Notes: generated by a model from the letters alone, not told the origin. Positions 42,560 through 52,223 are shown, numbered from the stretch's first letter. The stretch: 64,000 bases of DNA from CAZFLY01 sp964519995 (GCA_964519995.1 CAZFLY010000004.1:3881-67880); one strand, 5' to 3'. Program-made: numbers and translations.

Positions 42560-44599
42560 ATGCCCCGCAAAATCATTGTGACATCAGCCCTGCCTTATGC
42601 TAACGGTCCCATACACATTGGACATCTGGTTGAGTATTTACAAACTGACATCTGGGTGCGCTTCCAGAGGATGTGTGGCAACGAGTGTTTATATTTCTGC
42701 GCAGACGACACTCATGGTACTCCAATTATGATAAGCGCTCGTGCTGCGGGTGTTACTCCGGAGCAACTCATTGAACGGATGTATAAAGAACATAAAGCCG
42801 ACTTCGACGCTTTTTATATCGAATTCGACAACTACTATACTACGCATTCTAATGAAAACAAACAGCTCAGCGAGTTGATTTTTGATCGATTGAATAAGGT
42901 GGATTCAATCGTAAAAAAGCAAGTTGAGCAAGCCTACTGCGATAACTGCCGGATGTCACTGCCTGACAGATTTATTCGCGGCACCTGTCCGCGCTGCAAG
43001 GCCGAGAATCAATACGGCGATTCTTGCGAAATCTGCAGCGCAACCTATCAACCAACGGACCTGATTAATCCCTATTGCGCAAACTGCCGTGGCGTCCCAT
43101 CTTTGGTGAAATCAGAACATTACTTTTTTAAGCTTGCCGACTACGAAAAGCAATTGAAAGCTCTCATCGCCGCCGGCCACACGCAAAAATCAGTTGCGAA
43201 CAAACTTGATGAGTGGTTCAAAACAGGTCTTAGAGACTGGGACATATCCCGCGATGGCCCATACTTTGGCTTCAAAATACCCGGCGAAGAGAACAAATAT
43301 TTCTACGTTTGGCTCGATGCGCCGATCGGATATATGGCTTCTGCAAAAAACTACTGTGACAAAAATGGCCTGGATTTTGACAAGCTCTGGCCGGGCGAAC
43401 ACGCCCCGGGACAGACAGACTCAGAATATGAGATTTATCATTTCATTGGCAAAGACATTATGTATTTCCACGCTCTGTTCTGGCCCGCGATGCTCATCGG
43501 CGCAGGCTTCAAAACCGCCGAGAAACTTTTCGTCCATGGGTTTCTGACAGTAAACGGCGAGAAAATGAGCAAGTCACGTGGGACATTTATCAAGGCAAGC
43601 ACCTTTGTGAAGCATCTGGATCCGGAGTATCTTCGGTACTACTATGCGAGTAAACTCACTGACACGATAGACGATATCGATTTGGGGATAGAAGATTTCA
43701 TAAATAAAACGAACTCTGACCTCGTTGGCAAGTACGCCAACCTTGCCTCGCGTTCTGGTCCGATGTTGACACGAAAACTAAACGCCCGACTCGGCCAGTT
43801 AGATGAGCAGGGTAAGCAGTTGCTCAATAAGTTGACATCTGCAAAGGAACAAATTGTCCAGGATTACGAAAGCCTCAACTACGCTGCTGTCGTTCGCACA
43901 ATCAGCGCTCTTGCTGACCAGGCAAACCGATATGTCGAGCAGAATCAGCCGTGGGTCGTTATAAAAACTGATCCGGAACAAACGCGAACCGCTTTAACTG
44001 CGGTGATAAACGTTGTAAAGATATTGACGATTTATCTAAAACCTATTTTGCCCAAGTACATCGAGAAAGTGGAAAAATTTCTTAACGTTGACGCCCTTAC
44101 ATTTGCAGATGTTGAGAGTGTGTTGGAGAATCACCCAATAAACGATTTTGAACGATTGTTTGAGAGAATTGACGAAGGACAGGTAAATGCCATGGTAGAA
44201 GAAAGTAAAGAAAGTCAAGCTGCCCAACAAGCATCATCAGTGCCGAATCAGTCGGCCGCTGTGCCATTCAAGCCGGAGTGTTCAATCGAAGATTTTGACA
44301 AAATTGACCTGCGAATCGCTAAGGTAATCAGGGCCGAGCGTGTCGAAGGTGCCGACAAATTACTTCGGCTGGATTTGGATGTCGGTGGTCCTAAAAAGAC
44401 AGTACTTGCCGCCATTGCTACTGCGTATAGGCCGGAGGACCTGACTGGCAAAATTGTGGTCTATTTTGCAAATCTAAAGCCGCGGAAAATGAGGTTTGGC
44501 CTGTCTGAGGGTATGATTATGGCTGCCGGCACCGGTGGAAAAGACATCTTTATACTCTCGGCTGATGCCGGTGCACAGCCTGGTCAGAAGGTGCTGTAA
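42560..44599 (+). CDS. metG: Methionyl-tRNA synthetase
   Basis: A 679-residue class I synthetase of the long form. HIGH is at 19-22, a zinc domain with CDNC, CPRC, CEIC and CANC pairs lies at about 127-180, and KMSKSRGT begins near 335. The anticodon-binding helical domain follows. The C-terminal tRNA-binding OB domain covers about 575-679 (IDLRIAKVIRAERVEGADKLLRLDLDVGG), joined by a Gln/Ser/Pro-rich linker. It charges initiator and elongator tRNA(Met). GGAAAG precedes the ATG. Confidence 0.95.
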   Translation: MPRKIIVTSALPYANGPIHIGHLVEYLQTDIWVRFQRMCGNECLYFCADDTHGTPIMISARAAGVTPEQLIERMYKEHKADFDAFYIEFDNYYTTHSNENKQLSELIFDRLNKVDSIVKKQVEQAYCDNCRMSLPDRFIRGTCPRCKAENQYGDSCEICSATYQPTDLINPYCANCRGVPSLVKSEHYFFKLADYEKQLKALIAAGHTQKSVANKLDEWFKTGLRDWDISRDGPYFGFKIPGEENKYFYVWLDAPIGYMASAKNYCDKNGLDFDKLWPGEHAPGQTDSEYEIYHFIGKDIMYFHALFWPAMLIGAGFKTAEKLFVHGFLTVNGEKMSKSRGTFIKASTFVKHLDPEYLRYYYASKLTDTIDDIDLGIEDFINKTNSDLVGKYANLASRSGPMLTRKLNARLGQLDEQGKQLLNKLTSAKEQIVQDYESLNYAAVVRTISALADQANRYVEQNQPWVVIKTDPEQTRTALTAVINVVKILTIYLKPILPKYIEKVEKFLNVDALTFADVESVLENHPINDFERLFERIDEGQVNAMVEESKESQAAQQASSVPNQSAAVPFKPECSIEDFDKIDLRIAKVIRAERVEGADKLLRLDLDVGGPKKTVLAAIATAYRPEDLTGKIVVYFANLKPRKMRFGLSEGMIMAAGTGGKDIFILSADAGAQPGQKVL

Positions 44600-44611
44600 T
44601 TTTTGGGCAAG

Positions 44612-44965
44612 ATGAGAAAAAATCTTGAAGAGATCGCCAAGGAGGACGGCCGATACAGTCCTCAGGCTCTTAAATTCGTGTACGAGGGCCTTGGCTATAC
44701 GGCCAGAAATGTGGCCTACAAGCCACGTCACGTCAGTGGCCAGGCGTTGTGCGAGGGGCTAAGAAAGTTGGCCATTCAAAAGTGGGGCAGACTTGCGCTG
44801 CTTGTACTTAATACATGGGGAGTCAAAACCACGCGTGACTTCGGTGAGATGGTCTGGCTTCTGATAGAACATCAGTTGATGAGTGCTCAGCCGACCGATT
44901 CAATTGATGATTTCAGCGACGTCTATGATTTCAAAACCGCCTTCAAAGACCAATTCAAATTTTAA
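44612..44965 (+). CDS. Minf_1886-family protein
   Basis: A 117-residue protein. NLEEIAKEDGRYSPQALKFVYEGLGYT, HVSGQALCEGLRKLAIQKWGRLALLVLNTWGVKTTRDFGEMVWLLIEHQLM and FSDVYDFKTAFKDQF follow the Minf_1886 family pattern closely. The family is widespread in Planctomycetota and Verrucomicrobiota and has no known function. It follows metG by about a dozen bases and is probably in that transcript. A TTG at 44603 could add three residues; neither start has a good ribosome site. Confidence 0.85.
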   Translation: MRKNLEEIAKEDGRYSPQALKFVYEGLGYTARNVAYKPRHVSGQALCEGLRKLAIQKWGRLALLVLNTWGVKTTRDFGEMVWLLIEHQLMSAQPTDSIDDFSDVYDFKTAFKDQFKF

Positions 44966-44988
44966 ATTTCCAACGTGGAAGTTATAGT

Positions 44989-45240
44989 TCATCTCACTCT
45001 GCTTTGCACTACGACCGTCGTACTCGGAGAGGTTGTTATTGCTCCATCATCATCTGTGGCCTTGGCTGTAAGAATGTGGGTGCCGGTCCTTGGCTTCTTA
45101 TAGTAGGCCATCCAATCATCGCTGCCTTCGTTATCCTCACAGATATTACCTCCATTGGCGGAGGAAACTAACACGACAACACCCGTGCCTTTAGCCTCTC
45201 CAACCGCTATACGGGTCAGGTCTGGGATGAAGAGACCGGC
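44989..45240 (-). pseudogene. Fragment of a PKD/Ig-like extracellular repeat domain
   Basis: An open stretch of 83 codons bounded upstream by TAG. Its second half, GTHILTAKATDDDGAITTSPSTTVVV, is the C-terminal strand pair of an Ig/PKD-like domain, common in large secreted planctomycete proteins. The first half (FIPDLTRIAVGEAKGTGVVVLVSSANGG) has no start codon with a ribosome site. It appears to be a decayed remnant of a larger gene. Confidence 0.5.
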
Positions 45241-45309
45241 CTAATGTAGCTCGGTTTTTTTGTTATGATTTTTTCCAATGCTTTTCGCTGTGTTAATAAA
45301 AGGGGTAGT

Positions 45310-45504
45310 TTAAACGCCCCAGGCCTTGGCAAAGGCCCTAAAGCTGCGGTCGTAAGTTTTTTCAACGTCATCGGGAAAACAACAGCCGGGCAGTTGCCTC
45401 GATGATAAATGATAGCTTATACACTCACAACACATCCCTTTTTTGTCACAGCCAGGGTATGTACAATTACAATTTTTCAAGTTCTGCTGTTTTTTGCATT
45501 CCAC
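45310..45504 (-). CDS. DUF6485-type small cysteine-rich protein
   Basis: A 64-residue protein. NCNCTYPGCDKKGMCCECISYHLSSRQLPGCCFPDDVEKTYDRSF matches the DUF6485 pattern with nine cysteines, most of them in a probable metal-binding knot. A GGTGG site precedes the ATG at 45504. Function is unknown. It is short but its conserved pattern makes it convincing. Confidence 0.8.
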   Translation of the reverse strand: MECKKQQNLKNCNCTYPGCDKKGMCCECISYHLSSRQLPGCCFPDDVEKTYDRSFRAFAKAWGV

Positions 45505-45523
45505 CGATTAACCTCCGGTTTCT

Positions 45524-45590
45524 TAAATCCGAAATTCGAATTTCTAAATCCGAAACAAGCACGAAATTCAAAACCCAAATGTTCAAAACG
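45524..45590 (+). repeat. AT-rich AAATCCGAAATTCG repeat, copy 1
   Basis: Units TAAATCCGAAATTCGAA, TTTCTAAATCCGAAACAA and GAAATTCAAAACCCAAATG form a degenerate array. The minus strand of 55347-55417 carries the same succession. It lies 11 bases beyond the stop of the large arabinanase gene. Confidence 0.6.
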
Positions 45591-45601
45591 TTTATATTCT
45601 A

Positions 45602-48600
45602 TTACATTATGTTTAATTTGTAAAGGCTGATGCTCAACGGCGGAACAGTTAGCTTGTTCGATACATTTGTAACCGTCTTTTCTTCAATCACTACCTGGGG
45701 CTCTTTACCGGGCTCGTTGTAAGCTTTAGGGTCAGAGTGGGCAATCAGCCAGAGTTGTCCAGTGCCAGCCAGTTGATTGCCTCTCAAGTCCATTGTGAGC
45801 TCTTGTTCTTGTTCTGTGGGATTGACAATAGCAACCGTCAAAGCCTCGCGGTCGTCAGTCCAGGCGGCTGCTACATCAAGCAGCTCGGTGTCACCGGCAA
45901 CTTCGACCGGCAGGTTCCCAAAGTTGTTTCGATAGAGCTTCAAAACTAGGCCGGTCGTCTCGAATGCAGCAGCGGTCTTGCTGGCTTTAATGCAGCCGAT
46001 GACATTGACCGTCTGGGCGTAATTAGCCATGAAGATTATGTCCGAATTACGAAAGTACTCATGCAACCCTCTGGCAATGCCCAGAGCATCTTTGTGGAAA
46101 TACCGGGTTCCAAGTTCACCAAACAGATGGGGGCCATACCAGTAGTTCCATTCGGTCATGGCGATTCGGATATCTTTTCCTTTGAGAGAATCCAATTGTT
46201 GACGGAGTTGCCGATGGAATTGAACCTTCTGTTTGATATTGTCGGGGATTTGGGATGCATGTCCGATGATGTCAGATTTTTCCTGACAGTAGAAGTGCTC
46301 CGCTATCAGTTCAATGTGGTCTGAGCAGCTCCGTAGTAATCCTTCGCTCCATGAGCCGGCATTACCCGAAGCGATCGGGATGATGTCCGGATCTACTTCG
46401 CGCATTTTGTCCACAATCCAATTATGTTTTCTAACATAATGATTGAGGCTCATATAACCGAGCTGCCATCTGCCGAACATTTCGTTACCGATACACCAGT
46501 AGCGAACATCAAAGGGTTTTGTGTCACCATTTTTAGCCCGTAAAGCCCCCATCGGCGTATCGGTTGAGCCGTTTGCGTATTCCAGTTCAGCAGCAGCCGA
46601 ATAGGCATCTCCAAAACCGGTATTGACAGTCACCAACGGCTCGGTGTTGAGCAAGCGGCAAAAGTGAATAAACTCGTGAATGCCGAAGTCGTTGTGCTCA
46701 ACTCCGGTCCATGCGGGATTTGTACGAGGGGGCCGCCGATCCCGATCGCCTATGCCATCGCGCCAGTCGTAGCCGCTGACGAAGTTTCCGCCGGGCCAGC
46801 GATATAACGGGGCGTTGAGTTCTTTAAGAACCGCCAACGTATCGGCGCGAATGCCATCGATATTGTCCGCTGGCATCAGGGAGACCGTGCCCACAAAGCA
46901 TGCTCCATCGGCTACCTTAATTTCCAGCTTGCCGCTTGTAGTATCGGCACCGGCGGTAAACCGGAAGGGATACCTGATATACTCTCTCGGCGCTGCCGAA
47001 AACTTAACTAAATCTTGATCTTGCGGATTATCACTCCAGATCAGTGATACTGTCACATCAGCACTTTGCTGTTGGGCCTTGAGGTAGATATAACCGGCGT
47101 ATTGCTTATTTTGAACCAGTCCCAGGTCGAACTGTTGGATGCCGCTGCCGGACTGAATTAGCGGGGTGTGCTCGCCGACAAAGGAATCTTCTTTGACCAT
47201 AGTTACTGATTTGGGCTGTCCGATGATTTGCCAGGGTGAGGCGCCTACTACCGCAAACGGATTATCCTGGGGGACGCCCCGGCTGCGACGATAGGGTTGG
47301 TAATTCGGAGTGATGGGGAAATAAAACTTGCGATCTTCGAGCATCTCGGCCCAGATACCGCCGTAAATACACCGGCCGAGGTGTTCGATAAACTGGGCGT
47401 AGATGTACTTGGAAATCGGCTCTTTGGTCTGACCCACATCGATTTTTACGGCCGGGTCTGTGCTTGTAGTGGAAAGTAATTCAAGCTTCAGATCATCATA
47501 CCAAGCTTTTCCCATGGACAGTCCCCAGCCGCCAAGTAGGCAGTTGATTTCCACGGCTGCGTGCTCGCCTGAATCGAACACAAGCTCTACACGTGTCCAG
47601 TCCTTCGTTCCGGTCACAGACGGAGTCTGAAGCGGTGGAATGTTATGTAAATTCAATAAAGCTCCCTTACCAGTTCCCGCAACCACGTTTTCTGTCTTGA
47701 TCCAGCCGGACAACCTGTACTGAGAACGGGGCTTGATAGGTGCCGAGATTAACCAGCCGATATCGGCACCACTTTCTGATGAGAGCATAACGCACCTTTT
47801 GCCGGTATGACCTGCTTCAACATAACCTGTGCCGATCACGTATTTGAATTCGCCCTCTCCGCCGTATGTTCGTGTTTCCCAGCCTGTCGGTTTGTTATTA
47901 TCGCCTTGCTCGAATGACGAATTGTGTATTATCCCCGCCGGGGTCAGGGGTTGCGCGGCTGACTCATAACGCGCAAGCCAGACTGCCATCTCGCCGGGGC
48001 CGCGGTGTGCCCATGCATAATACGGGATAGCCGTCAAATCCTGCTCTTTCTTTGAGACATTCTTAGTTTCCTTGTCGTAGCTCAGCGCGACAGCCTTTGC
48101 CCGAACCACTGTCACGCCGTTGAACATATCCTCGCGGTATTCAGTTGTAAGCTTAGTGTTATCAGGCATGATGAGATTCAGAACGTGGCCATTGTTGTCC
48201 GGCCATTCAGCGCAGTAGACTATCGGCCCACGCTCAAGAGTCACCCTGCCAACATCCGCATTGACCTTCTCGTGCGCAAGTACCCGATGGATAGGCATCG
48301 GCAAATCCAATTCTATAACATCACCATCATTCCACTTGCGCTCGATACGCACATAGCCTTTCTCAATCTTGACCGGCAGTGAATCGCCGTTGACTCTCAA
48401 GCTCACCTGTGACTTAACGTCTTCAAGATACCTGTACAAATTGCTAGGCACAGCTCGACCTTGTGTCCAGCCTGGTATGCGAACACATATTCCAAACGTC
48501 CCCGGCTGTTCGGGCTGGATCGTCATCTTCACAGCACCATCCCACGGATACTTCGTTTCCTGGACAACGCAAACTTTGTTCTTTCCCACATCGATAGTGC

Positions 48601-49948
48601 TGGTACCGGCTGCGAACAGATTGACATATAATGTGTCATCTGTCTGCGCGTAAACATATCCTGGTAGCGAGGCGATAAATCGAACTATATTGCCCGGACA
48701 GCATGCACACGAAAACCATCCGCTCCGCTTATGATTACCATGAGACTCGAGCGGATTCGGATAAAAGAAGCTATTGCCTTCAAGTGATATGCCCGACAGA
48801 AAGGCGTTGTACAGCGTTCGCTCCATAACATCGATATACTTTGCATCCCCGTTAGCAAGAAACATCCGATGGTTCCAAAACATATTGCCGATTGACGCAC
48901 ATGTCTCGCAATAGGCTGTTGTGTTCGGCAATTCATAATCCTTGCTAAACGCCTCGCCATGACCTGTCGCACCAACACCGCCGGTTACATACAACTTCCT
49001 GCCGACAACATTATTCCAGATGCGCTCCGCAGCATCCAGATATGTCTGCTGTCCCGTCAGCATAGCCACATCCACCATGCCACTGTACATATACGTCGCA
49101 CGAACCGCATGACCCACAGCCTCATTCTGCTCAATAACCTTTTTGTGCGACTGGCTGTATCCACCACCGCCTGGGCCTCGTGTATCAAGGAAGAACTTCG
49201 CCAGTTTCAGGTATTTCTCCTTGCCGGTTACCCGATACAGCTTGGCAAGACCCATCTCTATCACTTGGTGTCCAGGCCACTTCTCACACTTGCCAGGGCC
49301 AAATTCATCACATAAGAAATCTGCGTTCTTCGTGGCAACATCTAAAAGCGTTCGCTTGCCCGTCGCCAGATAGTGTGCTACCGCAGCCTCATAAAGATGA
49401 CCCATATTGTACAACTCGTGACTGCCATCCAGTTTCGACCACCGCGCATCACCGTACCAGTTCTTTAGCCTCTCACACTTGTTCGTCCGGCAGGTGTACA
49501 GATAACCGTCGCTCTCCTGTGCAGCAGCAATTTTTGTAATCAGCTCATCCAGATATTTCTCAAGCTCGGGGTCAGGATGTACGCTTAGTGAGTACGATGC
49601 TCCTTCAAGAATCTTATATGGATCAGTATCATCGAATGGAAAGTCGCCACGGTGCTTGCCCTCGGTCAAGCCGCCTGCTATAGCGAAATTGCTAATTCGC
49701 CCAGTCTCTTCGCACTTGTTGAAGGCATAGGGAATCGTAACCTTGCGGTTTGTCTCAATGCGTGGTGCCCAGAATTTATCTGAAAGCTCAACTCTTGAAT
49801 GGGGCACAGGCTTAATAGGGTAGTTCTTCTTTAGCTCTGCTCGATTTGTTTCACCTGATTGTCCGCTCTTGGCATCGCATCTGTGAAGCATCGTGCCATA
49901 AAATAGTGCGACTACAATCCACAATGAGAGTATCCGTTTAGCGCTCAT
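45602..49948 (-). CDS. Fused GH127 beta-L-arabinofuranosidase - CBM - GH51 alpha-L-arabinofuranosidase
   Basis: A 1448-residue exported protein; ATG at 49948 has AAAGGG upstream and a signal peptide (RILSLWIVVALFYGTMLHRCDA). Residues about 40-640 are a GH127 (DUF1680) domain: RVELSDKFWAPRIETNRKVTIPY, the Glu-Cys pair in YCETCASIGN (near 345) and CACCPGN (near 414), which form the zinc-thiolate site. Residues about 660-820 look like a CBM4/9 module (NSSFEQGDNNKPTGWE, WYDDLKLE). From about 840 a GH51 domain follows with acid/base GNE (near 1155) and nucleophile TEWN (near 1266). It should remove both beta- and alpha-L-arabinofuranose from plant or algal glycans. Confidence 0.9.
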   Translation of the reverse strand: MSAKRILSLWIVVALFYGTMLHRCDAKSGQSGETNRAELKKNYPIKPVPHSRVELSDKFWAPRIETNRKVTIPYAFNKCEETGRISNFAIAGGLTEGKHRGDFPFDDTDPYKILEGASYSLSVHPDPELEKYLDELITKIAAAQESDGYLYTCRTNKCERLKNWYGDARWSKLDGSHELYNMGHLYEAAVAHYLATGKRTLLDVATKNADFLCDEFGPGKCEKWPGHQVIEMGLAKLYRVTGKEKYLKLAKFFLDTRGPGGGGYSQSHKKVIEQNEAVGHAVRATYMYSGMVDVAMLTGQQTYLDAAERIWNNVVGRKLYVTGGVGATGHGEAFSKDYELPNTTAYCETCASIGNMFWNHRMFLANGDAKYIDVMERTLYNAFLSGISLEGNSFFYPNPLESHGNHKRSGWFSCACCPGNIVRFIASLPGYVYAQTDDTLYVNLFAAGTSTIDVGKNKVCVVQETKYPWDGAVKMTIQPEQPGTFGICVRIPGWTQGRAVPSNLYRYLEDVKSQVSLRVNGDSLPVKIEKGYVRIERKWNDGDVIELDLPMPIHRVLAHEKVNADVGRVTLERGPIVYCAEWPDNNGHVLNLIMPDNTKLTTEYREDMFNGVTVVRAKAVALSYDKETKNVSKKEQDLTAIPYYAWAHRGPGEMAVWLARYESAAQPLTPAGIIHNSSFEQGDNNKPTGWETRTYGGEGEFKYVIGTGYVEAGHTGKRCVMLSSESGADIGWLISAPIKPRSQYRLSGWIKTENVVAGTGKGALLNLHNIPPLQTPSVTGTKDWTRVELVFDSGEHAAVEINCLLGGWGLSMGKAWYDDLKLELLSTTSTDPAVKIDVGQTKEPISKYIYAQFIEHLGRCIYGGIWAEMLEDRKFYFPITPNYQPYRRSRGVPQDNPFAVVGASPWQIIGQPKSVTMVKEDSFVGEHTPLIQSGSGIQQFDLGLVQNKQYAGYIYLKAQQQSADVTVSLIWSDNPQDQDLVKFSAAPREYIRYPFRFTAGADTTSGKLEIKVADGACFVGTVSLMPADNIDGIRADTLAVLKELNAPLYRWPGGNFVSGYDWRDGIGDRDRRPPRTNPAWTGVEHNDFGIHEFIHFCRLLNTEPLVTVNTGFGDAYSAAAELEYANGSTDTPMGALRAKNGDTKPFDVRYWCIGNEMFGRWQLGYMSLNHYVRKHNWIVDKMREVDPDIIPIASGNAGSWSEGLLRSCSDHIELIAEHFYCQEKSDIIGHASQIPDNIKQKVQFHRQLRQQLDSLKGKDIRIAMTEWNYWYGPHLFGELGTRYFHKDALGIARGLHEYFRNSDIIFMANYAQTVNVIGCIKASKTAAAFETTGLVLKLYRNNFGNLPVEVAGDTELLDVAAAWTDDREALTVAIVNPTEQEQELTMDLRGNQLAGTGQLWLIAHSDPKAYNEPGKEPQVVIEEKTVTNVSNKLTVPPLSISLYKLNIM

Positions 49949-50014
49949 AATCAGCCCTTTCTCTTGACTAGGTTTGACAATGAAAAAACACATTGAGTAA
50001 TATTCTACAAATAT

Positions 50015-50998
50015 TCAGGAGAAATGCAATTCTACGATGTCCTTATCGTGCAGAACGTGTGTTAGCTGGACGTTTTGGCCGTCGTAAACGCCCGTGCCCC
50101 ATATCCGTGCCGACTGTAATTTTTCCGCTAACTGCCGATGAATCGCCAAAGCCAAGTCTTGAATGGTAGAACCCACAGGTAATGTAAAAGGCTCGTTCAT
50201 ATCAGCAGGCTTACCCGGCGGCTTAGCGTAAATCCGGATAATCTTAAGATTCTTAAAAAGTACCCCTGGAAGTTCATCCAGCCCTTCGCCCGTCTCAGCA
50301 GAGACCTTCACAAATCCAAAATTCCTTTTGCAGTGTTTTCTTAATTTATCGAACACGCCGTCGGCAGCAATATCAGCTTTAGTGCAGATACAAATCGCTG
50401 GTTTGGCCAAAACATTTCCATGACTGTCAACTGTAGGAGTCTCTTCATCAAGCAGCAAGCTGCGCGACACTAAAAAATCAAGCAGGACATCGACCTGCTC
50501 AACTACATCGGCAGACAAGTCAACTACAATCGCAACCAAATCGCAGTTTCGATATGTTCCCACCTGTCCTGGTTCCATATAGTCAGCGGTTACAGGCGGC
50601 ATATCCACAAGCTGAATGTGGATATCCTCGAACTGTACCATCCCCGGCACCGGCCCACCCGTCGCATACGGAAAATCAGCAATATTCACCTTGGCATGAG
50701 TCAGCAATCCAACGATACAACTTTTGCCGGAGTTCGGCATACCGAGCAGGACAACTTGTCCCGCTCCACTTCGCGGCACGTGGAAAATGTCTGTCTGTCC
50801 GGCTCGTTTTTTCTGCGTGGCGATTTCTTTTAGCTTGCTGAGTTTTCTGCGCAGGTCGGCCTTTAGGTGGTCGGTGCCCTTGTGCTTGGGCATCACCGCC
50901 AGCATCCGCTCAAGAGCGAGAATCTTCTCCTCGTTGGTCGTCGCTTCGCGATACCACTGTTCAGCCTTAAAATACTCTGGCGTCAAATTTGCAGGCAT
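50015..50998 (-). CDS. DRG-like GTPase with TGS domain
   Basis: A 327-residue protein of the Obg/DRG group. A helical, basic N-terminal part (residues 1-75) is followed by a G domain: P-loop LLGMPNSGKSCIVG (85-98), FPYATGGPVPGM at switch I, QLVDMPPV (G3, with DMP instead of DTP), CTKAD (G4) and VSAETGEGL (G5). A C-terminal TGS domain spans about 250-327 and ends with HVLHDKDIVELHF. This arrangement is closest to DRG/Rbg proteins of archaea and eukaryotes, where they act on ribosomes; bacterial members are less studied. Its ATG is 12 bases from an AT-rich inverted repeat. Confidence 0.85.
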   Translation of the reverse strand: MPANLTPEYFKAEQWYREATTNEEKILALERMLAVMPKHKGTDHLKADLRRKLSKLKEIATQKKRAGQTDIFHVPRSGAGQVVLLGMPNSGKSCIVGLLTHAKVNIADFPYATGGPVPGMVQFEDIHIQLVDMPPVTADYMEPGQVGTYRNCDLVAIVVDLSADVVEQVDVLLDFLVSRSLLLDEETPTVDSHGNVLAKPAICICTKADIAADGVFDKLRKHCKRNFGFVKVSAETGEGLDELPGVLFKNLKIIRIYAKPPGKPADMNEPFTLPVGSTIQDLALAIHRQLAEKLQSARIWGTGVYDGQNVQLTHVLHDKDIVELHFS

Positions 50999-51009
50999 GA
51001 TTACAAACT

Positions 51010-51110
51010 CAAAAATTAAAACTCAAAAATCAAAATTACATAATCCAGCACTTGAATTTTTCAAGCGATGGATTACTTCCTTAATTTTGCATTTTGATAT
51101 TTAATTTTTC
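51010..51110. repeat. AT-rich imperfect inverted repeat (MITE-like) between the DRG gene and leuB
   Basis: Two arms of about 45-50 bases face each other around TTGAA-TTT-TTCAA. The left arm has AAAAATTAAA, TCAAAAATCAAAATTA, TAATCCA and CTTGAA in order. The reverse complement of the right arm has AAAAATTAAA, TCAAAATGCAAAATTA, TAATCCA and CTTGAA. It begins at the TGA stop of leuB. Confidence 0.7.
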
Positions 51111-52197
51111 ATTCAGCTACTTTTTCAGCGACAAGGTCGCCGACTTCGCTTGTCGAGTATCCCATTTTTCCCGCTTGCAGGCTCTTTAGCTTATTGGCGG
51201 TGACATACATCACTGCTTTCTCTACAGTATCTGCTGCCTTTTCTTCACCGAGCGTCGCCAGCATCATTTGCATCGCGCATATCGCTGCAAGAGGATTTAT
51301 CACACCCTTGCCCGTATACTTTGGTGCACTGCCGCCGATTGGCTCAAACATGCTGACGCCTTGCGGATTGATATTTCCACCGGCTGCGATGCCCATGCCG
51401 CCCTGCACCATTGCGCCGAGGTCGGTAATAATGTCACCGAACATGTTGCCGGTAACGATAACATCAAACCACTCAGGATTCTTGATCATCCACATACACG
51501 TTGCGTCAACGTGATAATATTCTCTCTCAATATCAGGGTACTCCGCCTTGCCCATTTCGTGAAAAGCCCGCTCCCACAAATCATAGATGTACGTCAGCAC
51601 GTTGGTCTTGCCGCAAAGAGCAAGCGTGTTTTTGTTGCCCTTACCCCGCGCCCTTTTGCCGTACTTGCGGGCATATTCAAACGCGTACTTCAGGCAGCGA
51701 TCCACTTGGAAACGATTATAGACAGCAGATTGCACAGCTACTTCCTGCGGAGTGCCTTTCATTGTAAAGCCGCCCGTGCCTGTGTAAAGGTCGCCGGTAT
51801 TCTCGCGGACAACCGTAAAGTCGATGTCCTCAGGCCCCTTATCCTTCAGCGGTGTCTCTACACCAGGATACAGCTTGACTGGCCGAAGGTTTATATATTG
51901 GTCCAGATCGAAACGAGCCTTTAGCAAAATTCCTTTTTCCAGAATCCCCGGCGGCACATCGGGATGACCCATCGCACCAAGTAATATCGCATCAAACTTG
52001 CGAAGCTCTTCTACTCCGCTATCCGGCAGAGTCTCGCCGGTTCTCTTGTACCGCTCGCCGCCAAAGTCGAACTCAGTCAGATCGATCTTGAACCGGAATT
52101 TGTCCGCCGCAGTCTTTAATACCTTCACCGCCTCGACCGTCACCTCTGGCCCAGTACCATCACCAGGAATTACAGCAATTTTGTAGGTCTTGCCCAT
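51109..52197 (-). CDS. leuB: 3-isopropylmalate dehydrogenase
   Basis: A 362-residue beta-decarboxylating dehydrogenase for the third step of leucine synthesis. IAVIPGDGTGPEVT opens it. RPVKLYPGVETPLK and FTVVRENTGDLYTG carry substrate arginines and the ENTGD motif that varies between homologues. GNMFGDIITDLGAMVQGG holds the metal aspartates, and FEPIGGSAPKYTGKGVINP the NAD loop. Position downstream of leuA-leuC-leuD supports isopropylmalate over isocitrate as substrate. It is separated from leuD by two accessory genes. Confidence 0.9.
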   Translation of the reverse strand: MGKTYKIAVIPGDGTGPEVTVEAVKVLKTAADKFRFKIDLTEFDFGGERYKRTGETLPDSGVEELRKFDAILLGAMGHPDVPPGILEKGILLKARFDLDQYINLRPVKLYPGVETPLKDKGPEDIDFTVVRENTGDLYTGTGGFTMKGTPQEVAVQSAVYNRFQVDRCLKYAFEYARKYGKRARGKGNKNTLALCGKTNVLTYIYDLWERAFHEMGKAEYPDIEREYYHVDATCMWMIKNPEWFDVIVTGNMFGDIITDLGAMVQGGMGIAAGGNINPQGVSMFEPIGGSAPKYTGKGVINPLAAICAMQMMLATLGEEKAADTVEKAVMYVTANKLKSLQAGKMGYSTSEVGDLVAEKVAE

Positions 52198-52223
52198 CTA
52201 ACCTTTTCCTTTCTCTATCTTCA

